Below are positions 36,335 through 48,240 of a stretch of 64,000 bases of DNA, one piece after another; the first letter of the stretch is position 1, and every line of letters begins with the position of its first letter. The notes beneath the pieces were generated by a model. That model ran no database searches. It was not told the origin of the DNA and worked only from the letters and a program-made list of their open reading frames with translations. The stretch is from contig NC_057867.1 of assembly GCF_019393635.1 (NCBI RefSeq), positions 4,376,889 to 4,440,888 on the forward strand. Reading direction: 5' to 3'. Source of the stretch: Dromiciops gliroides. Its lineage: Eukaryota; Chordata; Mammalia; Microbiotheria; Microbiotheriidae. The position numbers and the translations under genes were made by a program.

Positions 36335-37185
36335 TTAAATAAGTTTTTATTGATCTTTTGGGTTTTTTCACATTACCATAATTTTCTCCAGTATCTCTCC
36401 CCCTCTCTCTACCAAAGAGCCATCCTATGTAAAAACATTTTTAAAGATCAGAAAAAGAAGAGGAAAAAGATAAGCAAAAATGATCAATATGTTGAAAAAG
36501 TATGAAAATATGTACAATATCCCATATTCATGCATCTCCCACCTCTGCAAAAGGATGGGGTGGGAAGATCTTCTCTATCTCTTCTTTCCAGCCAAGCTTG
36601 TTCTTTTCAATTTAGCTATATTCACTTTCGATTTTTTTTGTGCATAGTTGGTTCTTCCATTGACACTATTGTAATCATTGTGTATGTTGTTTTCTTGGTT
36701 CTGCTCACTTCCCTCTGCATCAGTTCATGGAGACCTTTCCATGTTTCTCTGTATTCATCATATTAATAATTTCTTACAGTGCTGTAAGATTCCATTACAT
36801 TAACATACTACAATTCATCTAGCCATTTCCCAATGGAAAGGCATCAACTTTGTTTCCAATTTCTTCATTGCACCAAAAGTGGTATTCTAAATATCTTGGT
36901 GTGTATAGGGATTTTCTTTTGGATTAGCATGTCTGGTTCAGAGTATGGACATTTTACTCACTTTATTTGCATGATTCCAGACTTCTTTTCAAAATAGTTG
37001 TATGACTCCACAGATCCACCAACAATGCAGTTGTGTCTATCTTCTCACAACATGGATTATTCCCATTGATAACATTTTTGTAAATTTTTAGAGCATGAGG
37101 TGAAACTTTAGGGTTGTTTTGATTTGCATTTCACTTCTTATTAGTGATTATTAATAGTTTGCTGTTCTTGTTTTAAGAGCTGTTG
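36335..37185 (-). mobile_element. L1-type LINE 3' region, antisense
   Basis: It starts with 'ctttttaaataagtttttat' (the tail side in antisense). It contains 'tttccatgtttctctgtatt', 'agattccattacattaacat' and 'ctagccatttcccaatggaa', then 'gttttgatttgcatttcact'. These are antisense counterparts of L1 sequence well known from therian genomes ('aatattccattacat', 'ttgatgggcat', 'ttgatttgcatttct'). It is 5'-truncated and ends next to a SINE. Confidence 0.7.
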
Positions 37186-37204
37186 GGATAGGACGTGTCT
37201 TTTT

Positions 37205-37317
37205 GGGGGGGCAGGGCAATGAGGGTTAAGTGACTTGCCCGGGGTCGCATAGCTAGCGTCAGGTATCTGAGGCTGTATTTGAACTCAGGTCCTCCTGAAT
37301 CCAGGGCTGGTGCTTTA
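37205..37317 (-). mobile_element. 5'-truncated WSINE1-like CORE-SINE
   Basis: Antisense body: 'gttaagtgacttgcccgggg', 'tgtatttgaactcaggtcct', 'gaatccagggctggtgcttt'. The final 25 or so bases of the head (the GGGGCAGCTAGGTGGC end) are missing. Flanks ATAGGACGTGTCTTTT and ATAGGAAGTGTCTTTC are a near-perfect target duplication, so the truncation happened at insertion. Confidence 0.85.
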
Positions 37318-38214
37318 TAGGAAGTGTCTTTCTAATACTATCTGCTCAAACCCCCATTCTGAGCCATCCCCCCTAATATCAAACACCAGTTACAGTTAGT
37401 ATCTACCTAATGTTGTTAATTGACCCAACAATTAGTGGCTCAAGCTCATTTAGCCAATTATCATCAGTTAGCTTTCCCTGAGTAAATCTGGCAAGACCCT
37501 GAATTGCAGGCACTCTTTCCCATATAGTCCCCTGGGCAGAATGGTTTCAAATTTAAAGTGGTTATATTGGTCCCACTAAGTTTGATTCCCAAAGTTTCCC
37601 TTGCTTGCAGAAATCTTGGTGTCCATTTGCTGGCTTTGACTCAACCCAACTCCACCTCCTGCCCCCCCGGTGGTTTCCCAACTTTTCTAAGCTCCCAAAG
37701 CTGGTCTGCTTTGTCTCCAGTACTCCTTCACTAGAGGCAGGAAAGACTAGATATAACTGGGACGGAAGCAACAGAAGAATCACGTGTTCTTGGCTTCATG
37801 TTGATCAACAAGGGGATAATAGGCTTTGCCTCCTTACTTTAACACAGCCAGGCAGGAAGAGAGAACAAGGTTGAGTAGCTCTGTCTCAAAAGCCTTTCCT
37901 CACTACACAGTCAGTCAACTGGAAACAGTCACTGAATACTTGCTCGTGTTACAAAGTCAAAGTCAGAGAGCAAGTTCTTTATTGCATGTCATTGGATATT
38001 TCTGGAAGCAGGCCCCCTAGTTTCCATGTGAGTAGGTAGCAGGCAGAGCATGCAGAACATTCTCTGAGGACAGGGCTCCCATTGAGCCGTCACCTCTTTT
38101 TGTCAAATGTTAGAGGGTCTATGAGTGTCTCATTTTGTTCCATGATCAAGTCTGAACTTGATCTAGGCCTGGCCTACAATGGCATGGGGACGAGGTTTGG
38201 GATTTCTCAAGGGA

Positions 38215-38760
38215 GCCCACCTGGAGCTCCCACTTCTGCCCTCCTGATCATCTCCTATCACCCCAATGCCTTCTTCACCCCTGTCTCACATGAAGAAGAT
38301 GCCCTTCTCCTTGCCAAAGCCAAACCTTCTACCTGCACAAGTGATCTTGTTCCAGCCTGTCTTCTCTATAAGTGTTTAACTACACTCTCTTACTTCAATT
38401 CCACTCTGTCACTGCTGCCCACACACACGCCCATGTCTCCTTCATCCTCAGAACTCCCTCACTCGATTCATCCATCCTTTCTAATGATCACCCGTGTCTC
38501 TCCTGTCTTTGTGGCTAAACTCTTTGAGAAGGTCCCCATTTCCTCTCCTCTCAGCTTCTTCTTCACTCTTGACAGTCTGGCTTGTGACCTCATCATTCAC
38601 CTGAAGTTGTTATCTCTAACGTTACTCTTACTTGCCAAATCGAATGGCCTTTTCTCACTCCCTATCCTTCTTCATCTCTGCAGCCTTTGACACCAGTGAT
38701 CACTCACTCTTCCCTCTATGTTCTCAGGACATCCCCTGTTCTCCTCCCATGTGTCTGGCT
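38215..38760 (+). mobile_element. L2 LINE reverse-transcriptase remnant
   Basis: The plus-strand translation contains FVAKLFEKVPISSPLSFF and, downstream, LLAKSNGLFSLPILLHLCSL. These resemble L2 reverse-transcriptase segments such as 'LAKLLEK' and 'KSNGLFSVLILLDLSAAFDT'. It is part of a longer open frame (38,082-38,690), which I read as LINE debris rather than a host gene. Confidence 0.65.
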
Positions 38761-38809
38761 GACCCTTAGTCTCCTTTGCTTCATCTTCCTCCAGTTCACT
38801 AAACTGAAT

Positions 38810-39150
38810 GGTACATGGGGTGGTGGGGAAGTGGAAGAACATTTTTCAAAGGGAGGCGGGTTATGAAGGGCTTTGAATCCCAGATGTGAGGTTTCCCATT
38901 TGATCTTGGAAGTGACAGGGAAGTACTGGTGTTTATTGAGTAGGGGCTGTGTGACAGGGTCAGACCTGTGTTTTAGGAAGTTCACTTTGACAGCAAAGGG
39001 GACAGAATCGTGGCAGTCTGATGAACAAGTGGCTTACTGCAGTAGTCCAGGCATGAGGAGATGAGGACTTGCACCAAGGGATGGTAGTGTCAGAAGAGAG
39101 GAGGTGTATGGGAGAGATATTACAAAGGTCAAGTCAGCAGACCCCAGAGA
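38810..39150 (+). repeat. Old interspersed repeat, 3' part
   Basis: Phrases in order: 'ttatgaagggctttgaatcc', 'atttgatcttggaagtgaca', 'gtgacagggtcagacctgtg', 'ttttaggaagttcactttga', 'gcagtagtccaggcatgagg'. Confidence 0.7.
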
Positions 39151-39370
39151 TGAGATTCAAGCACCATTTTTGGTGATCCTGGGAGAGAATAATGGGCAAT
39201 GGGAGAGGTGTCAGAAGTCTGGAAAGAGGCAAATATCCCCATTTTCCAGAAGGTGGAAATCCACAGACTAGATTGGTGAGGCAAGTTCTGGAGTAAACAA
39301 AGTGGTACTGGGGGAAGAACACCAGTCTTGGAGTCTGTGGATCCTTTGTATGAGACCAGGTATGGACTGA

Positions 39371-39614
39371 GGGCAGTGAGGGGGTGCAGTGGATAGAGTA
39401 CTGGGCCTGGAGTCAGGAAGACCTGAGTTCCAATCTGGCCATCAGACATTTAGTAGCTGTGTGACCCTGGGCAAGTCACTTCACCCTGTTTGTCTCAGTT
39501 TCTTCATCTGTCAGATGAGCTAGAGAAGGGAATGGCAAACCACTCTGCCAAGAAAACCCCAAATGGGGTCATGAGGAGTCAGACATGACCAAAAAACAAT
39601 TGAACCACAACAAA
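39371..39614 (+). mobile_element. Long marsupial CORE-SINE
   Basis: Plus-strand copy collinear with that at 34932: 'gggtgcagtggatagagtac', 'gagttccaatctggccatca', 'cagtttcttcatctgtcaga', 'gggaatggcaaaccactctg', 'ccaaatggggtcatgaggag', and a CAATTGAACCACAACAAA tail. Confidence 0.88.
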
Positions 39615-39815
39615 TAGACTCTATGCTTCTGTAGGCTTATGCTCTGAGGTAGAACTACCATTATTGTATCTGCCACCTCTGCTGTTGTTATGCGACCACC
39701 AACCATCTGACCCAGTGGCCAAGCAAACAAAAGGGACTTTGGAATTTATCCATGCTTGTCCTACTCCCTTCATCAGATCAGAGCTGGAGTCCTCTAGTCA
39801 ATTCTGGTCACCAAT

Positions 39816-40254
39816 CTTTTTTTTTGTTTGTTTGTCAAATCTTTATTGGATAATTTCTTGGGTACCTGGGGCAAGGCAGGCAGGGTCCAGTCTAGTCCTT
39901 CTTGGCAGCGGCCTTCCTCACAGCAGCCAGGATGTTGCTGAGCTCCTCTCTCTTCTTCTTGGCTCAGATGTGAGTTCCCACCCTTTTTGTGATGAACTTT
40001 AGGGCTCGCTTATCCTTGGAGACCTTTAACAATTCCATGGCTCGCCTCTCATAAAGGGCAAACCCACACCCCTCCCGGATCATATCTCGCACAAACTTGG
40101 TGTGTTTGGTCAGGCGCCCATGGCGGCAGCAGTGTCACGGCTTCGAAACGTTCTTGGTGACTTTGTGGCCTTCATTGAGGCCCACAGCCATGGGGTAGTG
40201 GATAGCCATGGCTGTGGCGTGACTGTAGCCTCAACGGCAGCCACAACAGAAGGC
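39816..40254 (-). pseudogene. RPL36: Processed pseudogene of ribosomal protein L36
   Basis: Read on the minus strand from ATG at 40209 to TAG at 39892, the frame is exactly 318 bases (105 codons plus stop), the length of mammalian eL36. It reads [20 protein letters not shown] and continues with VSKP, then later [39 protein letters not shown] and ILAAVRKAAAKKD. All match RPL36 (large-subunit ribosomal protein eL36). The frame is intact in length but holds two in-frame TGA codons, at codon 25 and at the arginine position after THI (codon 82), both consistent with CGA to TGA decay at CpG. It has no introns. It keeps a 3' untranslated region with AATAAA, an A-rich tail at 39816-39836, and about 45 bases of 5' leader. 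The 12-bp target CTGGTCACCAAT is repeated at 39804-39815 and 40255-40266. It is a dead L1-mediated retrocopy. Confidence 0.96.
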
Positions 40255-41519
40255 CTGGTCACCAATTTTTAGGAAGGCTACGGACAAGTTGGAGACATCC
40301 AGAGATCAAAGACCAAGGGGAAGGGAACTAGGAATGTTTAACTAGGAGGGAAAACAAATATCTGAAAGTACTCATGTGGATGGAGGGTTGGCCTTCCTCT
40401 GATTGGCCTGCGCAACTGGTACGAATTGGTAGAAACGATAGCTTGCGGGCCAATATATGGAAGACCTCTCTTGCAATCAGAGCTGTCCAATGAAGTATTG
40501 TACTTGCTTGCTGAAGAGGATCATGCTGTTCGTCTCCAGGCAGGAGCTGGGTGACCGCCTGTCACGGATGCCATGGAAGGGAGACCACAAGTGGAAGAGA
40601 TTGAACTCTATGACCCCCGAGATCTCTCCTAGCTCAGAGATTCTTAATTCTATATACCTCTTCATCCTTCTCTAATTAAACTTGCTTTTCTCAAGTACCA
40701 TCATTCAAGCTTAATTAAAAAATCCACTAACAATCCAGCCTGTTTTATGGTTTTTCTTTGATGAGTAAGATTAGTGCTGATAGCCGGACCTTCAGTTCAT
40801 ATTTTAGGTAGTGGCCAAGCTAGAGGATAAGAGGTAGCGTACCCGGGCTCAAATTTGGTCTCTACAGCTTGCTTACTGGATGATACTGGGCCATTACTGT
40901 CACCTCTGCAGACCTTCCTTTCCTCATGTAAAATGGGGGATTGGACGGGATGACAGGTTCTGTGATCCCATGATTGTCCAGAAGAAGACCACCAGAATGG
41001 TGACAGGACTAAAGAGCCTTCTGCTGTACACTGAAGGGGTTTAGCCTGGAGAAGAGAAGACTTGGGGGAATAGGAGGTCTCTCTTCCATTATCTGAAGGG
41101 CTGTCATGTAGAGGAGGGATCAGTTTTGTTCTCCTTGGTCCCAGTGGGCAGAGCAAGGAGCCCTGGCAGAGAGGCAGATTTAGGTTGGATGTCAGGAAGG
41201 AGAACTTGCTAACACTAAGCTGTCTCAGAGGGGAAGTGGTGGCTTCAGGACAGGGCTGGCTCCGCTTCAAGTAGATGCTGGAGGACCCTTGATTGTGATA
41301 CCTGGTAAACCTGCCTTTATTGTATGTGTCCTTTCTCCCAGAAGGACTTTTGGCCCTTTCCCATCCTAGTTGGGCTTCTCAAAATATGGCTCTAAGAACA
41401 AAACACAGTACTCTAGGTGTGTTCTGACCCCTCTTGGTTCTAGTGTCTTCCTTCTGTTCATTATTTCCTATTTCTCTTGGCTAGAGCATGCTTGTCTATA
41501 TCTGTTTGCATGTCACCTC

Positions 41520-41632
41520 CCCCATCAGGTTGTAGGCTCTTTGAGGGCACGGAGCCTCTTTTTGTATAGCTAGTGCTTAACTCAGTGCCTAGCACATAGT
41601 AGGTGCTTAATCAATGTTTATTGATTGACTGG
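41520..41632 (+). mobile_element. L2 LINE 3' end
   Basis: A well-preserved terminus: 'gttgtaggctctttgagggc', 'ctcagtgcctagcacatagt', 'aggtgcttaatcaatgttta'. Confidence 0.8.
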
Positions 41633-42834
41633 CAAGGGCAGCTTACAGGAAGCAGTGTGGTTCTTAAAGCAGTCCACTATGCCATTCATTGTTTTGGCTG
41701 CCATGCCACACCACACTGTTGACTCAGTTGGGCATACAGTCTAGTCAAATCCCCAGATCTCTTAGTTAAACTGTTGTCTACTCTCATCACATCTATCTTG
41801 TATTCATGAAGTTGATTTCTCAAATGTCTGGAAGGACAGAAGAGGCTACCCTCTCTCCATCTCCCTCCCCTCCTCCCTCTCCCTCTCCTCCTTCTCCCCT
41901 CCCCCTTTAACGGCTCCACAGTTTAGTTTACAGTAGCAGAGGGTTGGGCACCCAGTGAACACAATTCCAGCTAGGATAACAGAGTCCAAACTGGAAGGCC
42001 CCAAAGAGATCCCCCTATCTGAACTCTTGATTTTAGAGAGGAGGAAGATGGAGTTCTGAGAAGGGAAAGAACAGTGGCCAAGCTGGGATTCTGAGCCAGC
42101 TCCTCTGAGTCCAAGAGCAGCTCTCCTCAGGCAGAACTCTCTCTGTGCTCATGGAGAACATGATCTGGTCTCCACAGTGAATCTCCTTACCTCCTTGTGA
42201 CCCTGAGGAAATCTCGGCCTCTCTGGGCTTCCTTCTCATCCTCTGTCACGCTGAGGGTTGGACCAGCTGATCTCTAAGAGTCTTTCTAGCTCTGATTGCC
42301 TGTGAATAAGGAGGCCACAATATTCTTGGGGATTAGGGCTTTTGATCATAGGGGTCATGCCCTTTCTTTCTCTTAGCCCTAAAGCACTGAAGCTGGCACA
42401 AGGAGGATAAGCCACCAGCCAAGCACCCTTCAGTGCCCTTGACCCATCCAGGACCACTAGCTTGCTTGCCCTTGTTTGCTTGAGTGTCCTATCTGGATCC
42501 AGTATAGGGATAAAGGGTATACCTTTATGCTCCAGGGGTCCCTTCTACTTTTGGTAAATCATCAGGGTTAAGGTAACTTGAATGGAGGCAGGGGGTTGTC
42601 CTGGTTGACCTCTACAGGACCTCTTTAGTCTTTAAGTTCTAGAAGAGCAGTATGAAGACTAGGTCTAGAGTCAGAGGACATAGGCCCAGAGCCCTTTGTT
42701 ACCTAGGGGAAGTCCCTTTACCTACCTAGCCCTCAGTTTCTTCTTCTGGAAAAGGACAGTCCAGACTGATTACCCTCATGTTCTAAGCATATGGTCATCA
42801 TTGTCCTATGATCTCACTTCTCCAGCCCAGGAAG

Positions 42835-43122
42835 TCAGTACCAGATTTTAGAATTTGGATTCTTCCCCTCCCCCAGCTCCTTTCCTATGCTCAAGGAGCC
42901 AGAGGAAGCTCTTCTCTTGGGAGGTCGATCAATGAGACTCCTCCTCATCATAGCATCACCCCAGTGACTCCTCTTGATGGACCTTAATATAGCACAGAGG
43001 AAAGTGAAAAGCCGCCCCACACTGAGCAGAATGAGAAAGTAGAGAAGCCTGAAGAGAGTCAGAGCTGTGGGGGCTGCCACAGCCAGGGGGAACCAGGCAA
43101 GACACTGGGCCATGAGCACCAT
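42835..43122 (-). CDS. Doubtful small membrane-protein ORF
   Basis: An intact 95-codon frame on the minus strand. Residues 1-47 are strongly hydrophobic (PLAVAAPTALTLF, LLYFLILLSVGRLFTFLCAI), enough for one or two membrane segments. A basic tail follows with PPKRRASSGS, which contains an RRxS protein-kinase-A type site. A short AAGATGGCGGC context with a three-codon uORF lies just upstream, as in real 5' leaders. I recognise no family. It lies outside the repeats identified here. No splice sites, polyadenylation signal or homology support it, so it may be chance. Confidence 0.18.
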   Translation of the reverse strand: MVLMAQCLAWFPLAVAAPTALTLFRLLYFLILLSVGRLFTFLCAILRSIKRSHWGDAMMRRSLIDRPPKRRASSGSLSIGKELGEGKNPNSKIWY

Positions 43123-43195
43123 CTCATGCCGCCATCTTTCTTAGTCTTGGGTCCAAGGACCAAGGAACCCAGAGGCTCTAGCTGGCTGGGCCTTT

Positions 43196-43699
43196 ATTTT
43201 TTTAAATTTTAAAAGTATTTTTGTTATTTTCCAGTTACATGTAGAGATAGTTTTCAACATTTCTTTTTATAAGATTTCTAGTTTCAAATTGTTCTCCCTC
43301 CCTCCCCGCTCCCCAAGACAGCAAGTAATCTGATAGAGGTTATATATGTACAATCCCATTAAACATATTTCTGCATTAGTCATGTTATAAGAGAAGAATC
43401 AGAGCAAAAAGGAAAAAACTCAAAAAAGAAAAACAACAGTACCAAAAACAACAGAAATAGTATGGTTCAGTCTGCATCCATATTCCACAGTTCTTTTTTT
43501 TTCTTTCTGGATTTGGAGCTCATTTTCCATCATGAGTCCTTTGGAACTATCTTGGACCATTGTATTGCTGAGAAGAATCAAGTCTATCACAGTTGATCAA
43601 CACAAAATGTTGTTGATACAGTGTACAGTGTTCTCCTGGTTCTGCTCATCTCACTCAGCATCAGTTCATGTAAGTCCTCCCAGGTTTCTCTGAAATCCA
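43196..43699 (-). mobile_element. 5'-truncated L1 insertion with target duplication
   Basis: A T-rich left end (tail in antisense) precedes L1-like 3' sequence: 'tattttccagttacatgtag', 'tgttctcctggttctgctca', 'cagcatcagttcatgtaagt', 'cccaggtttctctgaaatcc'. The 13-bp target TGGCTGGGCCTTT is perfectly repeated at 43183-43195 and 43700-43712. About 500 bp of 3' end were inserted. Confidence 0.85.
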
Positions 43700-45599
43700 T
43701 GGCTGGGCCTTTCTTGCCCTAGAGTGGGACTGCCCCAGTTCATCTCTGATATCAACTCTTATTTCTCCTTAGTTTGGTTCCTGCACCCTTTAGTCAGTCC
43801 AATGACCAAGCTCCAAGGGATCCTCAGGCCCTCGGCACTCTTCCTTCTTTGGCCTGCCCCAGAGACTTGATGGGAGGGGGCACTTTGCTCAAGTCTCCCT
43901 TTCTTCTTCTTAGGAGGAGGAGGAAGAGGACAGTCTCAGAAGTGATACAAGTGAAAGATACAAATGAAATGAGGCCAAAGGGGGTCATAGAAGGTGATGA
44001 AGACAAGGGCCAGTGGGCGATGGGCAAGGGGGTATTGCGGTGGGGATTTCTATTCAGACAAAAATTGGCTGAGGTGGTCTCTAAGGTCCCTCCCAGCTCC
44101 AAAGGAGGTCTGGCATTTTGGGGATGACTTGAGGTGGGGAGAGGAGAGACACCTGAGCTTTAGTGGCTCAGCCCTTGGGGATGCAGAGTCATAAAACATG
44201 ACCTCAGAGGTCATGTGATCCAACACTTCGCTTTTATGGAGGAGGAATCTGAGATTTAATGGCCTGAAGGGACTTGGTCAAGACCTTGCAAGTGGTGAAA
44301 GGTAGATCTAGGATTGGGAGCAGGGGTCTCAAGGGCCCAAATCAGGCTCCATCCAATTCATTGCATTGGTGGAGACACCTTGTCCCCCTCCTCACCCCAC
44401 CCTTGCCAAGCCCCCACCAGACTGTGGGGTGGGCTGTGATAAAGGTCGTCTTTGTTAAATGCTACTGAGAAAAGGAAGGAACCTTGGGGGGGGGCTAGGT
44501 AGAGTGAAGAGGAGGAATAGGGAGAGAGCCAGGGCCCAGAACCAAGGACAGTCAGTGAGACAAAGGCAGACCGACCAGCTGAATCAATGGGTTCAGTAGC
44601 TCAGACTGTAGTGGAGATCTGAAGCCAGATCAGTTAGGGTTGAGATGAACAGAATATACCCTGGTTTGTAGGTATTTTGAGGACTGAGAACAAGAGAACT
44701 CAGCTTAGGCCCAGTGGGGGCAGTAGTCAGAGACTGGCAAGCAAGTGTCTTTGAGAGCCGAGCAGGCCCTTGAGTGGAAGAGGAGGAATGGCCAGTAATG
44801 CCCAGAGAAGGGCAACTGAATCAGGGGCCTTTTGTCATCCCTATAGCTGCCCCGCACTGAGCAGGAGAGAAACCTGGGAGCCAAAGAAGCCTGTCCTTGA
44901 TCCCCTGGCTGAAGGTACAGGAAAGGTGCCTATGGCACTGAGACAGGATGCTTACAGAGCAGCCTTCTGGCAGGGGGATGCCCTGGTAGTGTGGCTGTGG
45001 TCATAGGGGGTCCCATTTCATTACAGCCCTCTTGTCCTTCATCTCTTCATCTCCCTTTCCTTGGTGTCCAGAAGTAGCACTGATCGGAAGGGTGGGTAGC
45101 AGGGCAATTTGGGCACTTAGGGACAGGAGAGATCTCATTACTGTGGGCATTTTTCCCCAACTCAGGCACATTGTGGGTACTCAAAGGCATTCCTTCCCTT
45201 CAAGGCCACTTTTGTTAGTACGGAAACTTCTGCTACCATCATCTGGAACCAACCTTCAATGCTACAGTCTTCCCTTCCCACATTAGAAGTACTATCCATT
45301 TCTAACATTCCATCCCTTGCGGCAGGATTTGCCAGTGTGAGAGGGCATGGGCCAAGAGAGTAGAAGCTTCTCAAAGGCAAGACTGTTTCCTTTGGATCTT
45401 TTTATCTTTTTTTGTTTGTATCTTTTTAGCCACAGAGTCCAGCACGGTTCCTGGAACATGCTTGTTGGTGAATTTTGAAAGTTAGCCATCTTTAAGTATT
45501 TGACAGGCTGTCATAGGGAAGAGGGATTAGCTGTGGTCAGCTTCAAATCAATAAACATTTCTTGACTCGACTCGACTCGATGGATTGTGATCATATTTC

Positions 45600-46300
45600 T
45601 GGAGGGATTGCCTACATCCATCCACCCATCCATCCATCCATCCATCAGCATTTATTAAGTACCTACTCTGCTCCAGGGACTGTGCTAGGTTCTGGGCACG
45701 GAAAGACCAAAGGTGATGCAGTCCCTGCTCTTCAGTGCATGCAGTTGAAGTAGATGCAAAATGTACACAAGATCAACCCAAGGCAATTTCGAGGTAGGGG
45801 AAGGCACTAGCATTTGGGGGAGTCAAGCAAGTCTTCCCATAGGAAGTGGCACTTGAGTGAACTTTGGGGGAAGCTAGGGATTCTGAGAGGCAGAGGTGAG
45901 GAATGTGTTTCAAGAATGGGAGATAAGCTGGGCAAAGGCATGGAGGTAGGAAATGGGATCTTTCATGTGAGGAGCAGCAAGCAGGACAATCCTTTTGGCT
46001 GGACCATAGAGTATATGGAGTGAGTAAGCTGGAATAAGGCTGGAAAGATAGGGTGGGGGTCGATTGAGAGTGACTTGAAATACCAAGCAGAGAAGCTGGC
46101 GGTCTATCCTAGTAGCGAAACAGCTTTTTGAGCAGGAGGGATGCAGGACTAGGAAACAGAGGGATGCCATGGGGTCAGGCATAAGTTTTAGGAAGATCAC
46201 TTTGGCCCCCGAGCTGGGGAGACACAGGAAATAGGGAGCCCAGGATCAAGACTATTGCGGTAATCAAGGCAAGAGTCCCTAATAGGGGAAGGGCTCAGGA
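45600..46300 (+). repeat. (CATC)n run followed by long old interspersed repeat
   Basis: A short CCATCCATC run at 45617-45646 leads into the fullest copy of the old repeat: 'catttattaagtacctactc', 'gactgtgctaggttctgggc', 'tgtttcaagaatgggagata', 'agagtgacttgaaataccaa', 'gttttaggaagatcactttg', 'attgcggtaatcaaggcaag'. This copy gives the internal order used to interpret the shorter fragments. Confidence 0.72.
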
Positions 46301-47054
46301 AGGGAAGATTTTGATTCAGTAGAAGGAAAGGCTTTCTTAGAGATTCCCCACAGTGGCCTGGGGCTGCTTTCTTTCCTTACTGGCCTTCAAATGGTCTGGA
46401 GGAAGCAGTGGCCCAGAGACCCAAGGCCTCTGGTGGGAGGCTCCTATTGGTCACAGGCCAGACTGGGCTCCGGCTTCTTCTGTCTAGCTTCTGCCTCTTC
46501 CCATATCTGCCTGCAGGCATCATCCTTAGTCTCTAGCCTCACTTCCTTCTTTTCCTCCTTCTTCCTTCTCTCCCTGTGCAGGCCTTCAGCTCCTCTACTC
46601 TCTTATTCATTCATTATCATCATTTGGAATTTCAAATTAGGAATCCCATTAGTGTGGAAGTCTGGGGAAGCCAAACTCCCCATTATGGATGGCTTCCAAA
46701 TGTCTATGCAGGTGGCTGAGCGGGCCAGAGCAGTGGCTTTGGCCCACACCTGCCAAATGTAGCCCTGAAATTGGAGCTGCAGGGCACTTTAAGGGAGACT
46801 TGGTGATTCCCCCACCAGCCTTGGGTGCCTGCTGGCCTCGTGGAGCTATCCCTAGATGCTCCTAGAGTTGAAGGTGATGCTGGGGCCCTGAGTCTCTTCC
46901 TGACACCACTTCCTTGCTTAAGCATTTGACAATTCCACCAACACTGAGTAAGTGCAAGGCCCTGGGCTGGGCACTGGCATGGGATGGAAAAGGATTGCCT
47001 CACTAGATGAGGGCCCTTAGAAGCCATTGGCTCTCTCCCCCTCTTTTTACCAAG

Positions 47055-47240
47055 TTCAAGTCAACAAGAAGACAACAAGCATTTATGAAGCACATAGTAA
47101 TGTGCTGGGCACTGTGCTGAGAACTGGGAGTACAAGCAAGAAGAAAACTTGATCCTTGCCTTCAGGGAGTCCATGGTCTAATGAGTGGGATAACATGCAA
47201 ATGAGAAGGACTGAGCAAGGCTTCCTGGAGGTGAAAGGCG
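47055..47240 (+). repeat. Old interspersed repeat, 5' part
   Basis: Phrases: 'caacaagcatttatgaagca', 'tgtgctgggcactgtgctga', 'cttgccttcagggagtccat', 'gataacatgcaaatgagaag'. Confidence 0.7.
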
Positions 47241-47704
47241 GAGCCTGAGGCCCAGAGAGAGCAAAGAACTAGGCCAAGGGCACACAAGGAATAAGGGGCA
47301 GAGTGGGGACGAGAGATTCCCAGAGCAATGTGGGTGTGGGTGGCACTGGGGGCCAGATGTCTGAAGTCAGTGATGGGAAATCAGAAAGGCCTGCTTTGGA
47401 ATCCCGGCTCAGCCAATCACAGGGCTGGATTCCCAACGCGGCTCTCCGAGCCCCCAAGACGTACCACAAAATTCAGTCAAGGCCCATCCCACCTCCTTCA
47501 GGGAAACAGGACTAGGTCAGAAGGTCCTACCTACCACTTTATCTACCAGGTCCTGGGAGCTGGAAGAGCAGCCAGAGGACTATTGGGATGAGCTGGGAGA
47601 TCTCTGATTCTCTGAGGGCCTGGGAGGCTGCTCATGCATCATGGGCTGAGATGGCACCCCTCCTCCCACCAGGCAGAGCTCACTTTGAGCTGGGGTGAAG
47701 CCAA

Positions 47705-48240
47705 AGGTATTTCATTTTTGTGTTTTGTTTGATTTTTTCAATTAAAAATAGCAATTTTCTCTCCCTCCCACTCACCTACCCCCAATTTAAAAGAAAATAA
47801 AAACAAAGCTCTCTCAACAAATTCCCACACTGATTGTGTCCAAAAACATATGTCTCATTCTGCACCCTGACTTGCTTAGCACTCACTTAGGGGACGAGCA
47901 GCATGTTTCATCATGGGTCCTCTGGATTAGGGTTGGCCATCATACTTATCTAAGTTCTTAAGTTGTTCAAAGTTGTTTGTCTTTACAATGTTGTATACAT
48001 TGCTCTCCTGATTCTGCTCACTTCATTCTGCATCAGGTCATCCAAGTTTTCCCAGGTTTCTCTGAATCTGTCTCTTTCACCACTTCTTATGGCACAGTAA
48101 TATTCCATTACATTCAGATACCATCATATCTTTAGCCGTTGCCTGACTGATGGGCATCCCCTTAGTTTCCAGTTTTGTTAGTACAATAACAGCCGCTCTG
48201 AATATTTTTGTACATAGGGGTATTTTTCCTTTCTTTGACC
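47705..48240 (-). mobile_element. L1-type LINE 3' region, antisense
   Basis: Antisense L1-like text: 'ttgctctcctgattctgctc', 'ctgcatcaggtcatccaagt', 'cacagtaatattccattaca', 'gactgatgggcatcccctta', 'gaatatttttgtacatag'. It overlaps in content with the copies at 36335 and 43196. Confidence 0.78.

Noticed and set aside
38082-38690. 202-codon plus-strand frame as a host gene
   Set aside because: Its 3' half resembles decayed L2 reverse transcriptase and it joins C/T-rich L2 text, so it is LINE debris.
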